DNA from: Thuidium tamariscinum
Lineage: Eukaryota > Streptophyta > Bryopsida > Hypnales > Thuidiaceae
Length of the DNA: 64,000 nucleotides
Assembly: GCA_947034885.2 (NCBI GenBank)
Contig: OX344750.2
Coordinates: 20,082,053-20,146,052, forward strand
Direction: 5' to 3'
The position numbers and the translations under genes are program-made. Within the stretch, counting starts at the first letter, position 1. Each line of letters starts with the position of its first letter. Below the pieces are notes generated by a model. The model ran no database searches. It saw nothing but the letters and a program-made list of their open reading frames with translations, and was not told where the DNA came from. This document shows, one piece after another, positions 48,540 through 60,388 of this stretch.

Positions 48540-48985
48540 ACATCCTTTCACTATAATGCCACCCAATAGATAAAAAAGTAAGAACTTTATTGATGTAGTC
48601 TATGAAAGTTGGTTCAATGACCTTAATTTTCTCTATGATCACCCTTAATAACTTACATTCATGGAAGATGACTTTCTAATGTTCCATAGCAAGAAATCAA
48701 GTGATTTGAGGCTAGAGCATTGTATGAAAGCTTTCATGGCACACAAACTCTCTTTACTTAAATCCCATTAAAAACCTATGGTACATTGTTAAAGACACCA
48801 AACAAAATGACATGCCACTATAAATTTGAAGAAATTACTCAAAGACCTTCAAAAGGCATGAGAAGAAGTGCCTTTAAATATGATTGAAGTTCTCATTGCT
48901 AGCATGCTTTGTGGTATGAAGGCAATAATCAAAGCTAAATGTGGCAAAACTAAATTGATAGATAGTTTTTCAAAAAAGGTTATAT
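48540..48985 (+). pseudogene. Tc1/mariner transposase relic (3' part)
   Basis: At 48758-48781 the codons read LNPIKNLW, followed by YIVKD; this is the Tc1/mariner signature (usually NPIENLW) holding the third catalytic residue, here Lys instead of Glu. About 30 codons upstream, in another frame, MEDDFLMFHSKK resembles the block with the second catalytic Asp. Downstream (48848-48960) the codons give LLKDLQKA, a TGA where Trp is expected, EEVPLNMI, then LIASM and MKAIIKAKCGKTK, matching the usual C-terminal end. At least one frameshift and several stops are present, so it is dead. The N-terminal DNA-binding part was not found and may lie, decayed, in 48120-48540. Confidence 0.7.
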
Positions 48986-49370
48986 TAATATATAATTCAC
49001 AATTTTATTAATAAATGATTAATACATTACAATAGTAGACTTTATAATCTCCTCAATGCTCTTTGTGGTTTGTCATTTGGACCATTTTTGAACATGTGGT
49101 GGCAATTCAAAATTTGAAATATGTACCTTGTTTTTGTAAATAGAGTGCTATGAATGTAAACTTCTTGTGGGCACTGTGCTATACATTACAATAACTTACT
49201 TCAAGCAATGAATCAAAACTAACTTACTTGTAATCCTTCCTCAAATGTAGGCATTGGAGATGAAGCTTTGAATTTTTGCCCTTCGCTCTCTACTAACTTA
49301 TCGACTAATTTAAACCCTAAATGGTTAACATTGCTCATATAGTGCAAAAACTGTTATAACTTTTTGGTAC
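48986..49370. other. AT-rich spacer
   Basis: Nothing recognised, apart from ACCCTAAATGGTTAA near 49313, which may be a decayed end of the TTAA-flanked family. Confidence 0.4.
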
Positions 49371-49373
49371 AAA

Positions 49374-49713
49374 CACTAGAAGAAAACTACGTTGTATTTG
49401 ACAAAAATTGTGTTGTAATCAACAGAAACATGTGGAGTGGATTGTGTTGAAGTCTTCCTTTGTTATGCAGGATTTTTCATTCTAACACAAAATTCTGCAT
49501 TTTACTTGTTCAATTCTGTGTTTGGGTTGTTCAATTTTGTGTTGAAACGTTGAAACGTAGAATTTTGCATTACAAAGGAAGAACTCAACACAATCCACTC
49601 CACACATTTCTGTTGAATGCAACGCAATCACAACACAATCCTTGTTAAGTGAAACGCAAATTTGACAAGTTTAACGCATTTTTTGGCATGAATAGTGCAG
49701 TTTTCTTCTAGTG
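49374..49713. mobile_element. CACTA-type MITE, 340 bp
   Basis: The ends are CACTAGAAGAAAACTACG and, inverted, CACTAGAAGAAAACTGC. The target duplication is AAA on both sides (49371-49373 and 49714-49716). TTGTGTTG/AATTTTGTGTT words recur in the interior in both orientations. No coding capacity. Confidence 0.8.
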
Positions 49714-49832
49714 AAAGGTCATGTACGCATAGCTAAAATTATTATTTTATTGCAATTTTTTGTGAGATTGCTTAAGAATGCACCTATGTTCTAAGATTTT
49801 CATGGGATTTTTTGCAAGAAGATTTTGGGAGA

Positions 49833-49848
49833 CCCCCCCCCCCCCCCC
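49833..49848. repeat. Homopolymer run of 16 C
   Basis: An unbroken run of sixteen C in an AT-rich setting. Such runs are prone to sequencing and assembly length errors. Confidence 0.9.
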
Positions 49849-51210
49849 TTCATATACAAAGACTAAAATTGAGGAATGTAAGAATAGGCCAAGTTTAGAC
49901 TAGAGTCTAGGACCAAGAAACTTTGGATTTTGAACAATCCTAGTGGTTGAGAATGTGAATCCTATTGGTTGAAAGCAATCCTATTGGTATTGCGTTTTTT
50001 TGGCCTTGATTCTGTTTCTTAGTCTAAATTTGGCTTGAGTAGGCCATTCCAAGCCACAACATCCTACAAAGGGATTATTAAGCTAAATTTCTTCTTTCCA
50101 AAAAATAGTGACCATCTATCATACTTTTTCCAAGAAGTAGGTTGAAAAATAAGTGCCATTTAAGCTTATGAAAACCACCAGAGAAAAAGACCCTATTTTT
50201 GCATTAATAACCTTGAAGTGCTTTTTTGAAGTCTAATTTCTAGATGATATACAAATTCAAAATTAGATTCTTTTTCATTACAACTTGCATAAAAGCCATC
50301 CTAATTTTTTGAGATACTTTATGAAGTTATCCTATCTTAGGGTTGGATTTGGTATTACTAGAATACATCTTTTTCTAAAATTATAGATGTCAAAGTATGT
50401 CAAGTGGTTGACGAAGCCAAAATTGCATTGACTATAGCTCAAACTTGGAATTGCAAAAATGAGGTCATAGAATCAAAGATTACAAAAATTCCAAAAAATC
50501 ACCATGTCAAGAGAACCTCATTTCAAATCCATTTCAACAAATTTACTCAAAAAATGAAAATATTTTTCTTGTAATTATATTCAAAAGAAATTTTGAATTT
50601 TTTCTATCAAAATTTATGGAAAAATATTGGTGATAGCATTAGTAAATCTAACCATATAGATAGAGTCTGAAATTCAAATTGTACAACTTTTATTTGCATC
50701 TCAACTCCAAAATTTTCTTCCAAATAGTATTTTATGATGATTTTTCCGAAATCATCAATTTTGGAGATGAGTCTCGATGCTTCACTTCAGGGGGTAAGGT
50801 AAGAGGCTCAAGAAGTGATCATTTAAGTGTTGATGTGCCTTTTTCATATATCTCCTGAGATGGAAATATTTTTAGTTTATTTTTCAGTCAAAGAGAAATA
50901 GATGAGGAATCTAACACAAGTAGTTTCATATTTTTTGAAGCATTATTGAATTAGTTATGAATTTTCAAACACAATCTAGTATAAGTCCCTAGTTGTGATC
51001 ATAGGCCCTTAGAAACCCGTCCATGCATAGTTTGAAAAAAATCTAGGGCTTGTTCAAAAACTAGCATTGTAACATGCGTAAAGCAATAGAAATGGTTTTT
51101 AGAAGCATCCCTTTCTAAATCTGAAATGAATGCTTGAATTAAGCATTATTTTAGATTTTTCAATACTTGTATGAAGGTAGTTGAACAATGAATTCTTATT
51201 TTGAATTAAA
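49849..51210. other. AT-rich intergenic DNA, nothing recognised
   Basis: No frame or repeat end was recognised. A pair of ATCCTATTGGTT/AATCCTATTGG words near 49950-49990 is a minor local duplication. Confidence 0.4.
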
Positions 51211-51405
51211 TTAGTAAACCCTAGCCATCTAGTTAGAAATGAATTGAGTGTGGCTTTTAAACCATCCATTGAAGAAGTAAAAACAAGTCTTATCAAAGTC
51301 CATTGTTATCCACAGTTCATTTCCCCCCAATTCAAGTGTCCATTTCATAGCCCCTATTGGACGGTTGAAAATGCTTGCTTAGTTTTACAACCCTCTCCTA
51401 TAAGC
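51211..51405. repeat. Left arm of a 200-bp inverted repeat
   Basis: This stretch is similar to the reverse complement of about 53470-53675. Shared blocks include TTTAAACCATCCATTGAAGAAGT, GTTCATTT, TTTCA.AGCCCCTA.TG and GTTGAAAATGC. The arm is cut at 51406 by a TTAA-flanked element. Confidence 0.7.
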
Positions 51406-52324
51406 TTAACCCCTAATGGCCCAAGGCCATTTTTCTGTGAAAAACCACTCAAAACTGCCATTTTGCTGCGTTCATCCCAAAAAACAAAAAAAAATGTTTT
51501 TTTTAATAGAATCTAACCATAGGATCTTCTATCTTGTTTTTCTGAAATCATGTGGTAAAAATTTCATGAAGTTTGACCGTATAGATTGGAAGATATGAGC
51601 ATTTAAAGTTGGAAAATATAGTTTTTTAAACATTGTCCTGCAATTTTAAATGACTTTGATTGCCATTTGTTGGATTTACTTACACTATGGACTTTGAATT
51701 AAAGAATTGTGTTTAAGAATTGAGTTGAAAGTCTAGGAATTTTTTTTAAAAAAAAATGCTTGATTTTCATTGCTAAAAAAATTATTAAGTAGAGGTGGGT
51801 TTAAGATTGAAAGAAAAATTAAATCATTAATAGCTCTAAGATGGAATTGAAACACAATTATCCCAATGATGAGATTGTTCTAGAAAGAAAATTTAACCTT
51901 GTCAAGCAATTTTTTTTGAAAAATGTGAAAATTTCATTAAAAAATGAATCCTATAAGTTATTTTTTCAAAAACTGCCCGAAAACAAGATTGTTCATAACT
52001 TTCACATAACTAATTCAAATGGGATGAATCAAAGCTTCACACATAAACAAAAATATAATCTATAATATTAAAAAACAAAACAAAAATTAATTTCAAGTTT
52101 TTGTGGATTTATTTTTCTGCCTGCCTAGTTAAAAATCCGCACTTTTTGTGGTATAACTTTTGCTCCTAGACACCAATTGAAATGAAAATTATATTCTCAC
52201 AAAGCTAATTAGTTTTCCTATCTTATGAGAAAGTTTCAAGAAGATTCATTAAAAATTGTGGCTTACGGAACCTGCCCGAACTCCAAATTGTCCCCCGAGG
52301 GGACGATGGGCTTTTTAGGGTTAA
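51406..52324. repeat. TTAA-flanked element, 919 bp
   Basis: It starts TTAACCCCTAATGGCCC and ends GATGGGCTTTTTAGGGTTAA. It resembles the 43602 family in layout (a CACTCAAAACTGCCATTTT block near one end, ATAGATTGGAAGATATGAGCATTTAAAG, and CTGCCCGAA blocks toward the other) but is more diverged. It interrupts the inverted-repeat arm. Confidence 0.65.
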
Positions 52325-53469
52325 GCTAAGTTATTCCAGGTGAGAGTCCTCTTTCGAAAAGAATGAACATGCATCAGAAAAGTTGGGCCAAATTGTTTTA
52401 GTGCTATTTTGACACCAAAAGCTGCATTTTGACAACATAGGTGCCATTTTCTCCTTACTCGGTTGGTATGGGGGTGAGCACCAATTTTCTTGATTGCATT
52501 TCAATGCACCATCATGGCACAATATACACATGCTGTGAAGTTCCTGATGTGATTAACATTTTTAAGAAAAATTTCCCTTTGAAACAAATGAAACAGAATT
52601 CCATTGCAAGGGGCAAAATCCAAAGTGGACTGACAGCGGCAGGTGGCCTGTCGATTAGCAGAACAAGTTTTCCATTGATTGCTAGCAAAGGCTTCCCGTC
52701 GCCTTCCGCAAGAGCCATGGAAGTTCCAGTAAGTACGTCCCTCAGTAAGTTAACTTTCCAACCATGGAATGTGTTTGTCCGTCCTTTCTTCAACTTCCCC
52801 TTGGGGGAGTGGATTCCTACCAAGATTCTTCCTCCCCTTTCATGGCCATAGGCAGGGAGGGTCAGGGACTCAGGGCTTGTCCGTCCGGGCTCTGTCTGCC
52901 CATGGAGCACAATGACTGGGGTACTTAAGTTCCTGTACGAACAAGGCAATGATCATACCTTCACTTATAAGTTATGTCCAGTATCTTAGATTTCAGCCAG
53001 GCCAGTGGATTCGCAACAAAAACAGTACCACGGTGAACTTCGTTTGCGTAAAAAAAAACCCTAAAAAAACCCAGTCCCATGGTGGTTTTCATCTGTGTCA
53101 AAAAAAACCCACCAAGGTGAGGTCTCTTGGTAGTGTTGTCTGAAAATGTAAATATTTTGCGGAGGCTGTGCCTCTGGTTTGCTGTACTACTGTTTCCTCT
53201 TCATTTGCAATGGAAATTGCCCGTGTCTTAAAATTTTTTTCTTAAAAAACACACAAAAACAACAAAACAAAGCAAAAACAGTCTTATACTCCTATAGCCA
53301 CTTGCACTGAAGTTATGGAGCACTAGGGCTTTTTTCTGGACCAATGTCGTCCCTGCTGGCCTCACTGCACAAGTCAGATTTTGGAGGGACAAACCAACAA
53401 AGGTCAGAATTCACTGACAAATTAACAAAATTTTGCAAAAAAAAACAAAGCCTTGGAAGGTGCATGACT
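52325..53469. other. Segment between inverted arms, with unassigned ORFs and LINE-like tails
   Basis: A medium-GC stretch with a - strand frame of 145 codons (52512-52949) and a + strand frame of 136 codons (52441-52851) over the same DNA. Neither has a domain I recognise, and both have few stops because of composition. On the - strand, TTGCAATGGAATTCTGTTTCATTTG near 52580, and on the + strand TTGCAATGGAAATTGCCCG near 53207, resemble 3' tails of plant LINEs. Near 53041-53110 the run AAAAAAAACCC occurs twice. Confidence 0.25.
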
Positions 53470-53675
53470 ATAGGAGAGGGCTCTAAAACTGAGCGGGCAT
53501 TTTCAACCATCCAGTAGGCAGTAGGGGCTCTGAAATGAACATGTGAACTTTGGAAAAATGAACTATCGGGATTACAATGGAGCTTCATGAGATTTGTTTA
53601 TACTTCTTCAATGGATGGTTTAAAAACTACACTTGGTTCATTCCTAACTAAGTGGCTAGGTGTCTACTACAATGG
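53470..53675. repeat. Right arm of the 200-bp inverted repeat
   Basis: It pairs with 51211-51405. On this strand it contains an open stretch reading YTSSMDGLKTTL and SFLTKWLG. The left arm, read on the - strand, gives FTSSMDGLKATL and SFLTRWLG. The frame may be a decayed coding remnant of the parent element. Confidence 0.65.
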
Positions 53676-53953
53676 AAACACCCAAAACCGCATTTACCCC
53701 CAAAAAAACAAAAAAAACAAAGTTGGATGTGTGTGTAACCTGAAATATGAAAAGAAGCCCAAATTTTTATTTTTTCAAAAAAAATAAAAAATGATGTGAC
53801 ACTCTCTCGATCATGTAGGATTTTTGTTCATGCGGTAGAAATTGCGTTCCCTTAGTCTAGGAACCCACAATCTTCCAATGGCTTCAAAATTCCTCTAATG
53901 CCTCTAAGGAACATTAGTATTCTTGAAAAAGGGAATATATAACTTAGTTTTAT
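53676..53953. other. AT-rich spacer
   Basis: No gene. The stretch CACAATCTTCCAATGGCTTCAAAATTCCTCTAATGCC near 53866 looks like one end of the CATTAGAAG MITE family without its partner. Confidence 0.4.
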
Positions 53954-54173
53954 TTAACCCTGAAAGGACAAACTAATGGCAAGCATTTTGACACTAAGTG
54001 ACATCATCTACTTTGAATAAGCCCAATATACTCATTGGAAGTCAAAGTGCTGCCAAAAATCTCCCCTTTCCACCCCTAATTCCAAGGATGAATAGTCGTA
54101 CTTCTATCCTAGAAGAAAAAATTCTTTGTCATCCATTGGACACCAAATGACCTTGTTGCCGTTCAAGGGTTAA
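53954..54173. repeat. Short TTAA-flanked MITE, 220 bp
   Basis: It starts TTAACCCTGAAAGGAC and ends TTGCCGTTCAAGGGTTAA, with TTAA at both ends. Non-coding; same TIR subgroup as 32682-32941. Confidence 0.65.
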
Positions 54174-54875
54174 AATTTGGCGGAGAAGCGACTCTATGGA
54201 AAAGGTTCCAAAGTGAGGAATGGACTTTTTTTTCCACATCTCTACAAGGACTCAAGGAGTTCCTAGACTAGGCTAGTGTAGGCTAGTGTAGGCTTGCAGC
54301 ATGTGCTTTCCTCTTTTGGCAATTTTTTGGACCTGGACAAACAGGGTACTGGATCTTGATCAGTGTGCATACTTCTGTCTCTTGATCTAGAACACTGGAA
54401 CATACTGAGAAGTCTCTCTGTCTGGTATCTTTTGAGAACTATGCTTGCCAATACTCTGTACTGAATTGGAATTTAGGATCCCAAACAATTTGAATAAAAT
54501 CTTGAAATTAAACTAATACTGAAGATTAATCAGAGACTATCATTACAACATTTGGGAATACAGTTAACTTAGTTTTTATTGGTTCGGGAGTCTGGACTGT
54601 TCGAATGCCGGAGGAGCCAAAGAGGCTTTGCATTGGTAAAAGCTACATGGAAGGTAGATATCTCCATTCTTACTGGTGAACACAATTTTGTCCTCATGTA
54701 CTAGTGGAGTACATTTTAAAAAACAAATTGGTACCACTGGTACAAAGGGAGGATTCTCAAAGGGACAAGAATGTGTATGTCTACTGGAAGGAAGTTTGAG
54801 TACAACCTTACTCAAAATCAAAGCTTGTCCTAACCTTGAAATGCTTCACATAACATTTTATGTTGTTTGGGTGAT
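54174..54875. other. Intergenic DNA, no gene called
   Basis: Short frames on both strands over 54576-54879 overlap and lack domains. GGCTAGTGTA occurs three times close together near 54270-54290. Confidence 0.35.
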
Positions 54876-55129
54876 TTAACCCCTAAGGCACCTCTAGAGC
54901 CTTAAATATGGCGTCCCAATTTTGAAAGATGTCCTTGTTTGACTGTTATAATCTCTTTTCAATGGTACAATCAAAGGACATGTCCCTTTCTATGTACCTC
55001 TGGGCATGTCTTTATTACAAATTGGTATGGTCAATTAGTGTGGATTTTTTTCTTAAGGGATAGTTTAATTGGAATGAGTATAAAAAGATTTGGATTTCAA
55101 TGAAGATGGGTTGGGTGCTAAGGGATTAA
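54876..55129. repeat. Short TTAA-flanked MITE, 250-bp family, copy 2
   Basis: It starts TTAACCCCTAAGGCACC and ends GGTGCTAAGGGATTAA. The 254-bp body aligns with 294-542 from end to end. Confidence 0.75.
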
Positions 55130-56139
55130 GGACTTAAGGCAAGCATGTAGGATAGAAAAGAACACTTTTTTCCATCCAACTTTTGCATGGATACTTGCTT
55201 GAACTCGTAAATCAATAATTGGTGTTAGATTTTCCTTCCTAGCAATACTTTTTTGCTTTCCTAGATGAGAATTGAAAAATCCACAAATCACCAGTGATGT
55301 AGATTGACAACCTTGGGCAACAATGGATTTAAAAAAAATTTAAGTCCCACTAGTAAAACAAAGTTCATTAATTTTAGTTTTATAAAAATTTAAAAAATAA
55401 TTTTTTTTCAAAAATTCAATATTTTTTTGCAATTTGAACTTTGGAATTGTGACTATGGACTCTTGATTTTATAATTTTAGAATGTTAAAGAAAATTGATT
55501 TACACTATAATCTTTTGCACTATGATAATCACCTAGATGGAGAATATTTCAAATTTTCTAAGCACATTTTATATTTGATATGAATTTTTTTCACTTTCTA
55601 TTGAAGGAATCACTATAGTTTTAAGTTTATCTTTTCAAAATTGCGTGAAATAATTACAACTTATTAAATTTGTGTGTTCACATCTCTAAAAAAGAAATGA
55701 AAAGAATTCATTCATAAATAGTTGTAAAATAAGACTATGCAAAGAGGAAGTTTGAAGTTTGAAAATGTGGTGATAGCTAGGAGTTTTTTAGGGTTAATAT
55801 AGGGTACAATGAAATTGGTTATATTAGATAGATTTATAGTATTCATGATGCTTTAGATAAGATTTGTTGGCTAAAAATTCAATCACAATAATGAGCAATG
55901 TAAATGTCATTATAAATTGCAAAAAGTCCAAATTTGCCTTTTAGTGATATTATTATATATTGTTATACAAGATGGTACATAATAAAAGTACTCCTACTCT
56001 CAAATCATCCTTAAACTTTTTAAAGATGTTATATTCCATATACTCTCCTATGTTGCATATGGAAAAAAAATTGAGTAGTATATGAATCTTGTTGAAGTTG
56101 TTTTTTTAGACCGAGCCATAGACATATTACTAGTCAATT
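55130..56139. other. AT-rich intergenic DNA, nothing recognised
   Basis: No gene or repeat end was found. Confidence 0.4.
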
Positions 56140-57007
56140 GGGTGATTGCAACAAACACCTATCTTTTTTTTGGTCACATATTCATTGTGGAAGTTGTTTT
56201 GTGTTATAAATATTGCAAAATTTATTGAATGAATGTCAAATTCAAAAGTAATCTTTCTATACTTCTATAGCACATTAGCACTAGAAAATGTACATGAATT
56301 ATTTAAGTTTTTAAAAATTAATTCAATAGGTGAAATTGAATTTTTAATATATGTCATATAAACAATTTTGGTGGCTTTTAGTTTTATTGAGTATCTTTTT
56401 GGAAGAATTACATCATCAAATTTGGTATGCTAAGTCTTCTAATAGAAATACACATTCCTACAAGAGGGATTTCTAAAACATGTTCCAAATGTGTCTTGCA
56501 TTGGCCTACAATTAACTATAGTCAAGTTAAATTTATCTTGAATTAAAAGTGTTTTTTTAGTTGTAACTTTGATCTTCTTTGTTTGTTCTTAGTTGGAAAT
56601 AATGGCTACTTTTAAAATAAAATTTTCAAGTGCATCTTGTAGTTTAAAAATAGAAATAAAAAAGTCTCTTTTCTAGCATAAATTGTAGGCTATAGATCAA
56701 AATAATATTTTAGGATACTCAAAAGAGTCAATAATATTATAATACTACTTGGAGATCCATAGTGCCTCTAATCTCTTTATCTTAACTATTTTTTTAATAA
56801 AAAAATTAGTATGTTATGTCATCCATCCTAACCTTCCAATGATGAACATTACAAGTTGTCAAAATAGTAGATGTGAAATCTGATCAACTATCTAAATTTT
56901 AAGTTTGATTCCCCCAATAGTATTGAAGGTGAGTCATAGTATTAAAGCTACTAAAATTTTGAAAATAAAAATGCAACAAATAGTAGAAGTGTTTCTTGTA
57001 ATCACCT
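56140..57007. repeat. GGGTGATTGC-ended element, copy 4
   Basis: The left end GGGTGATTGCAACAAACACC and right end GTGTTTCTTGTAATCACC bound about 868 bp. It matches 12974-13775 in the interior (GTGGAAGTTGTTT, TAATAGAAATACACA, TTCTAGCATAAATTGTAGG, GAACATTACAAGTTGT). Non-coding. Confidence 0.75.
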
Positions 57008-58380
57008 AATTGTGAATTTTCTAGAGAGTTTTTTGAATGTTTGTAGCTCGGATCATTGAATAAATTGAAGATATGGACAACATACGCTAGCTCTTTTGGC
57101 CAGCAACATCCTGAAGGGGTGAAGGTGAACTAAGCCATTACCACCACCCTTTTCAATTCTGTCCGCATGTATGTAAGGTGTACATTTGCCTTCTCAAATG
57201 TACCTCTTGGATACATGAGGGCAAAGTTGAGCAGAGTGGTGGTAATAGGTTGGCCCACCTTAATACATTGGTACATATTTGAAGTTTCATGTGCCAACAG
57301 TGAACGTTTCAGGGTGCATTCAATTTTGGAACACCCCCATTCCCAAACTTAATAATTTCATCACCAAATCACTGAGAAGACCACAAAATATGAATCCCAG
57401 TGAATTAAATTAGGTGCGGCTTCTTCTCATCTTTCAAGGAGACTTTAGTGAGAGCTGCTTTGAGCTGTGCAAACCTCCTGAAAATCCGGGTCGGTGGTGA
57501 GAACCTGGTCGCTTCATGAATCACCCCACTCACCTTAAGCTTAAACCATGTCTGAATGTCTGGTTTCTAACTTTTGATGGTAGAAGAACGTCAGTCAGAA
57601 CCAGCTCCTTCAAGTTAAGTCCCCTGACGAGAAGTCGAGTACCGTTTCCGCTCCTTAATGAAAACCACCTTAGCTTACCTTAACCCACGTGTCATGCTAA
57701 TCCCCATGTCCCAGCGCCCTTCCCAGACGCTCGCTCCTCCTTCTCCCCGCTCCCAGTCTACTAGTCTATCCGGGCACGACATTTAATTAGCAACAATTAC
57801 CTGAAATCTGACTCCCGTCAGAAAATCCAGGCCCTTGCAATCTAGATCCACAAGCAATGCAATGCAAGGCTTGCCGGTCCAATGGTCCCCACTCGCCAGT
57901 ACGGAAGAGCGAGGGAAGCCGCAGATCTCCAACGCTGCCTGTATGCCAACTTCCAAGTGTGTGACCCCAGATCGATGCCAGGCCTAGCTACTTGCTGCCC
58001 CAATGCAGCAGCCCAGCCCAGCCCAGGCAGGCGCGCTGCAGTTGTCCGCACTAATGATGCAGGAGATCATGTCTGTCTGTACAAGTGGGTCCTTGCCTTG
58101 CAATTGCAGCAGGGCCGGGAACTTATCAAGTTCAGGAGCGCTAGCCTTCCATCGCCTCGCGAGCAGCTTCAATCGACGACTAAGCTGAGCTAAGCGGAGC
58201 TTAACGGGGACTGTTCCGTTTAAGTTAGTGCAGTGCAGTGTTCCCGGTCCCGATAGATGTGATAGAGATGGAGAGCTAGAAGATCGAATCGAAGTGGGTC
58301 CCGACCGGCTCTGCCTTCCTTGCGCCGGCGGCAACCCTACTTTGTGGGGTTCAGTTGGCCGGGAGTCAAGCTGGTCATGA
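57008..58380. promoter_or_regulatory. Unique, partly GC-rich DNA upstream of a tentative gene
   Basis: Repeat-free sequence that rises in GC from about 57.4 kb. Open frames on both strands between 57842 and 58490 overlap and have no domain. It is a plausible promoter and leader for the transcript proposed at 58381, from position only. Confidence 0.25.
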
Positions 58381-59897
58381 ATGATGTCTCTTGCTTGCTT
58401 GTTGAAATTGCAGGTGCACCGCTTATCACGCTTATCACGGCCAAGCATGTGGCCCAGCTTTCGATGTGGCCGGATGGGCAAGACTTGCATGCAAGCCGAA
58501 TCATATCGGAGACTAGATCGGAGACTAGATTCGATCGATCGCCACCGCAGGAGACTTCAACTTGCGGCAGAAAGCTTGCAGGTACTCACGTACTAGCTTT
58601 GCGGATTCTTTGCATGCCCTAGCTTTGTCCCATTAGGACTCATCTCGCCTGCAAACCTCACTTCAGGTCTTCAGCGGCTTTAATTGTTGTTAGAGGCTCT
58701 AATGGTGATCGGCGTTGCCACTGCATCCCTAGCTAGCTCCGCGGATTAGTTGGTTAATCAAGGCTACGGCAAAATTACTACTAGTTAGCTAGATCGAACT
58801 TCCCTCACTGCAACAAGTTTGATGTGAGTCCTGATGTAACTTTTTGCGAGTGGTAAGATGTAAGTTTGCTAATACAGCATGCTGTCGGTCTGATTAGGCG
58901 CCAGGGTCAATGAAGATATGATTGCTTACCGTTAAATGGGCTTGTGGTTAATGAGACACCACGAACCTGTTTTGAAAAGAAATTTAGGGCTCTGTCAACC
59001 GGGTTTTGGGCTGCAAGAGGAATCAAGCATTCGAACGGCTAGTTAAGTTGTTCAGAGTTTGAAGTGGCTTAGAGTGTGTGGGTAGCTCCCAATTCTACCC
59101 GAACCACTGTTTGTGTCGCCACCCGAGATCGTGAACTCTGAACAACTGCTCGTGTGATCATTTCTGTAGCCTTTGCGAAATTAGACATTTAAGAAGGTAG
59201 TGTGCAGCAAGCTGAATATGTCCATGTAGCTCTTTTTAAGTCTCAAAGTTCTAATCTATCATTATGCTGGTTAAGTCTCTTAAAACTGTTCCTGCACAGG
59301 TAAACAGTAATTTCATATCTGGAAGGTAGGTTCAACCCTTGCAGATCGATTGGAACCGTGTAAGAAAAGTGGTCAGTTAAAGGACCCCTTCTCGGTGAAT
59401 TGATTTTTTACATCAATGAGCTTGGACGCTGAGAGAAATTGAGGGACAAACGAGCCGAGACTTAGATGAAGGCTCTGTCAATCTTACTAAATTGACACAT
59501 TCAGACTAATTAAAGCTAGAAAACTGTCTTTAGATCGCCTTAAGCATGCCGAATGGCAACATGAAGTAAACAGATTGTCACAAGCTAGTACGATGAGATA
59601 ATCAACTAGCTCTTCGATCATTCAAGATGCTTTATCTGAGGTATGGTGGAGTTCTTCGACATCTCGGAAGAATTGAAGTCGATCGACTGTGTGCTTATCG
59701 CTTGCTGAACTAATGAGGGCAGCTGTTCGATCTCTGAAATGCAGGTCAAAGGTGCTGCGTTTCAAAGAAAGATGAGCAAACTAGTAAGTAATTCCAATGT
59801 GACGTTACAGTCAATCATGTCTGTACTGGGAAATCACAAGGAAACGAATCCCTCCGTAAGTGGTGCACGAGCGCAGGACATTGTAGAAAATGCTTGA
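58381..59897 (+). CDS. Tentative two-exon small protein, unrecognised
   Basis: An ATG at 58381 opens 67 codons to 58581, followed by a donor (TTGCAG|GTACTC). An acceptor (AAATGCAG) ends at 59744 and the next 50 codons are open to TGA at 59895-59897, in the matching phase. The joined product would be 117 residues: a hydrophobic start, a highly basic Arg-rich middle (YRRLDRRLDSIDRHRRR) that looks helical, and a polar tail ending DIVENA. An acceptor-like site also lies at 58413, so 58381-58413 might be intron and the real start further up. A possible donor GTAAGT at 59784 is an alternative end to the second exon. No family is recognised; the call rests on splice sites and open frames only. Confidence 0.28.
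58507..58530. repeat. 12-bp tandem duplication
   Basis: ATCGGAGACTAG occurs twice in a row, inside the tentative first exon. In that frame it adds four codons, so it keeps the frame open. Confidence 0.75.
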
Positions 59898-60388
59898 ACT
59901 TCTTATCCACCACCGATGGTCAAAGTAACTTGGAAATTTGACTTCACATGTGAAACCAAGAGACCACAAATTTGCTAAACAGGTCAAGAAATACAAAATT
60001 AACCACTTGAAACAAGGAGACATTTTTTCCCCGTTTATTCCCATGTGGATGGTAATTATGAAGTCCTCTTCACTTGGCCACTTTGATTCCACGTTTATAG
60101 CACATTAGGGCTAGTTTAGAATATTCCCAAAAACATACCCACTAATTTTTTTGCATATAGGGTATTGGGGTAGTATTAAGAATGTAGGAATACTATGAGT
60201 ATATATATGATATTTAATATTTATTATAAATTTGTTAATAAAAAATATTGAAAATAAGAAGAATGCTATAAATAATATTTTTCTGAACTTCTTGCTTAAA
60301 AAAAAGTACCCTCAGAAGTTATTCACAAAATAGATATATGGAAAGTTTAAGAAAATGATTTTTTTGATGTTTGTATTTTTAGAAAATA
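59898..60388. other. Transition from unique to AT-rich DNA
   Basis: Contains the presumed 3' flank of the tentative gene. An overlapping - strand frame at 59811-60092 has no domain. Nothing else seen. Confidence 0.35.
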
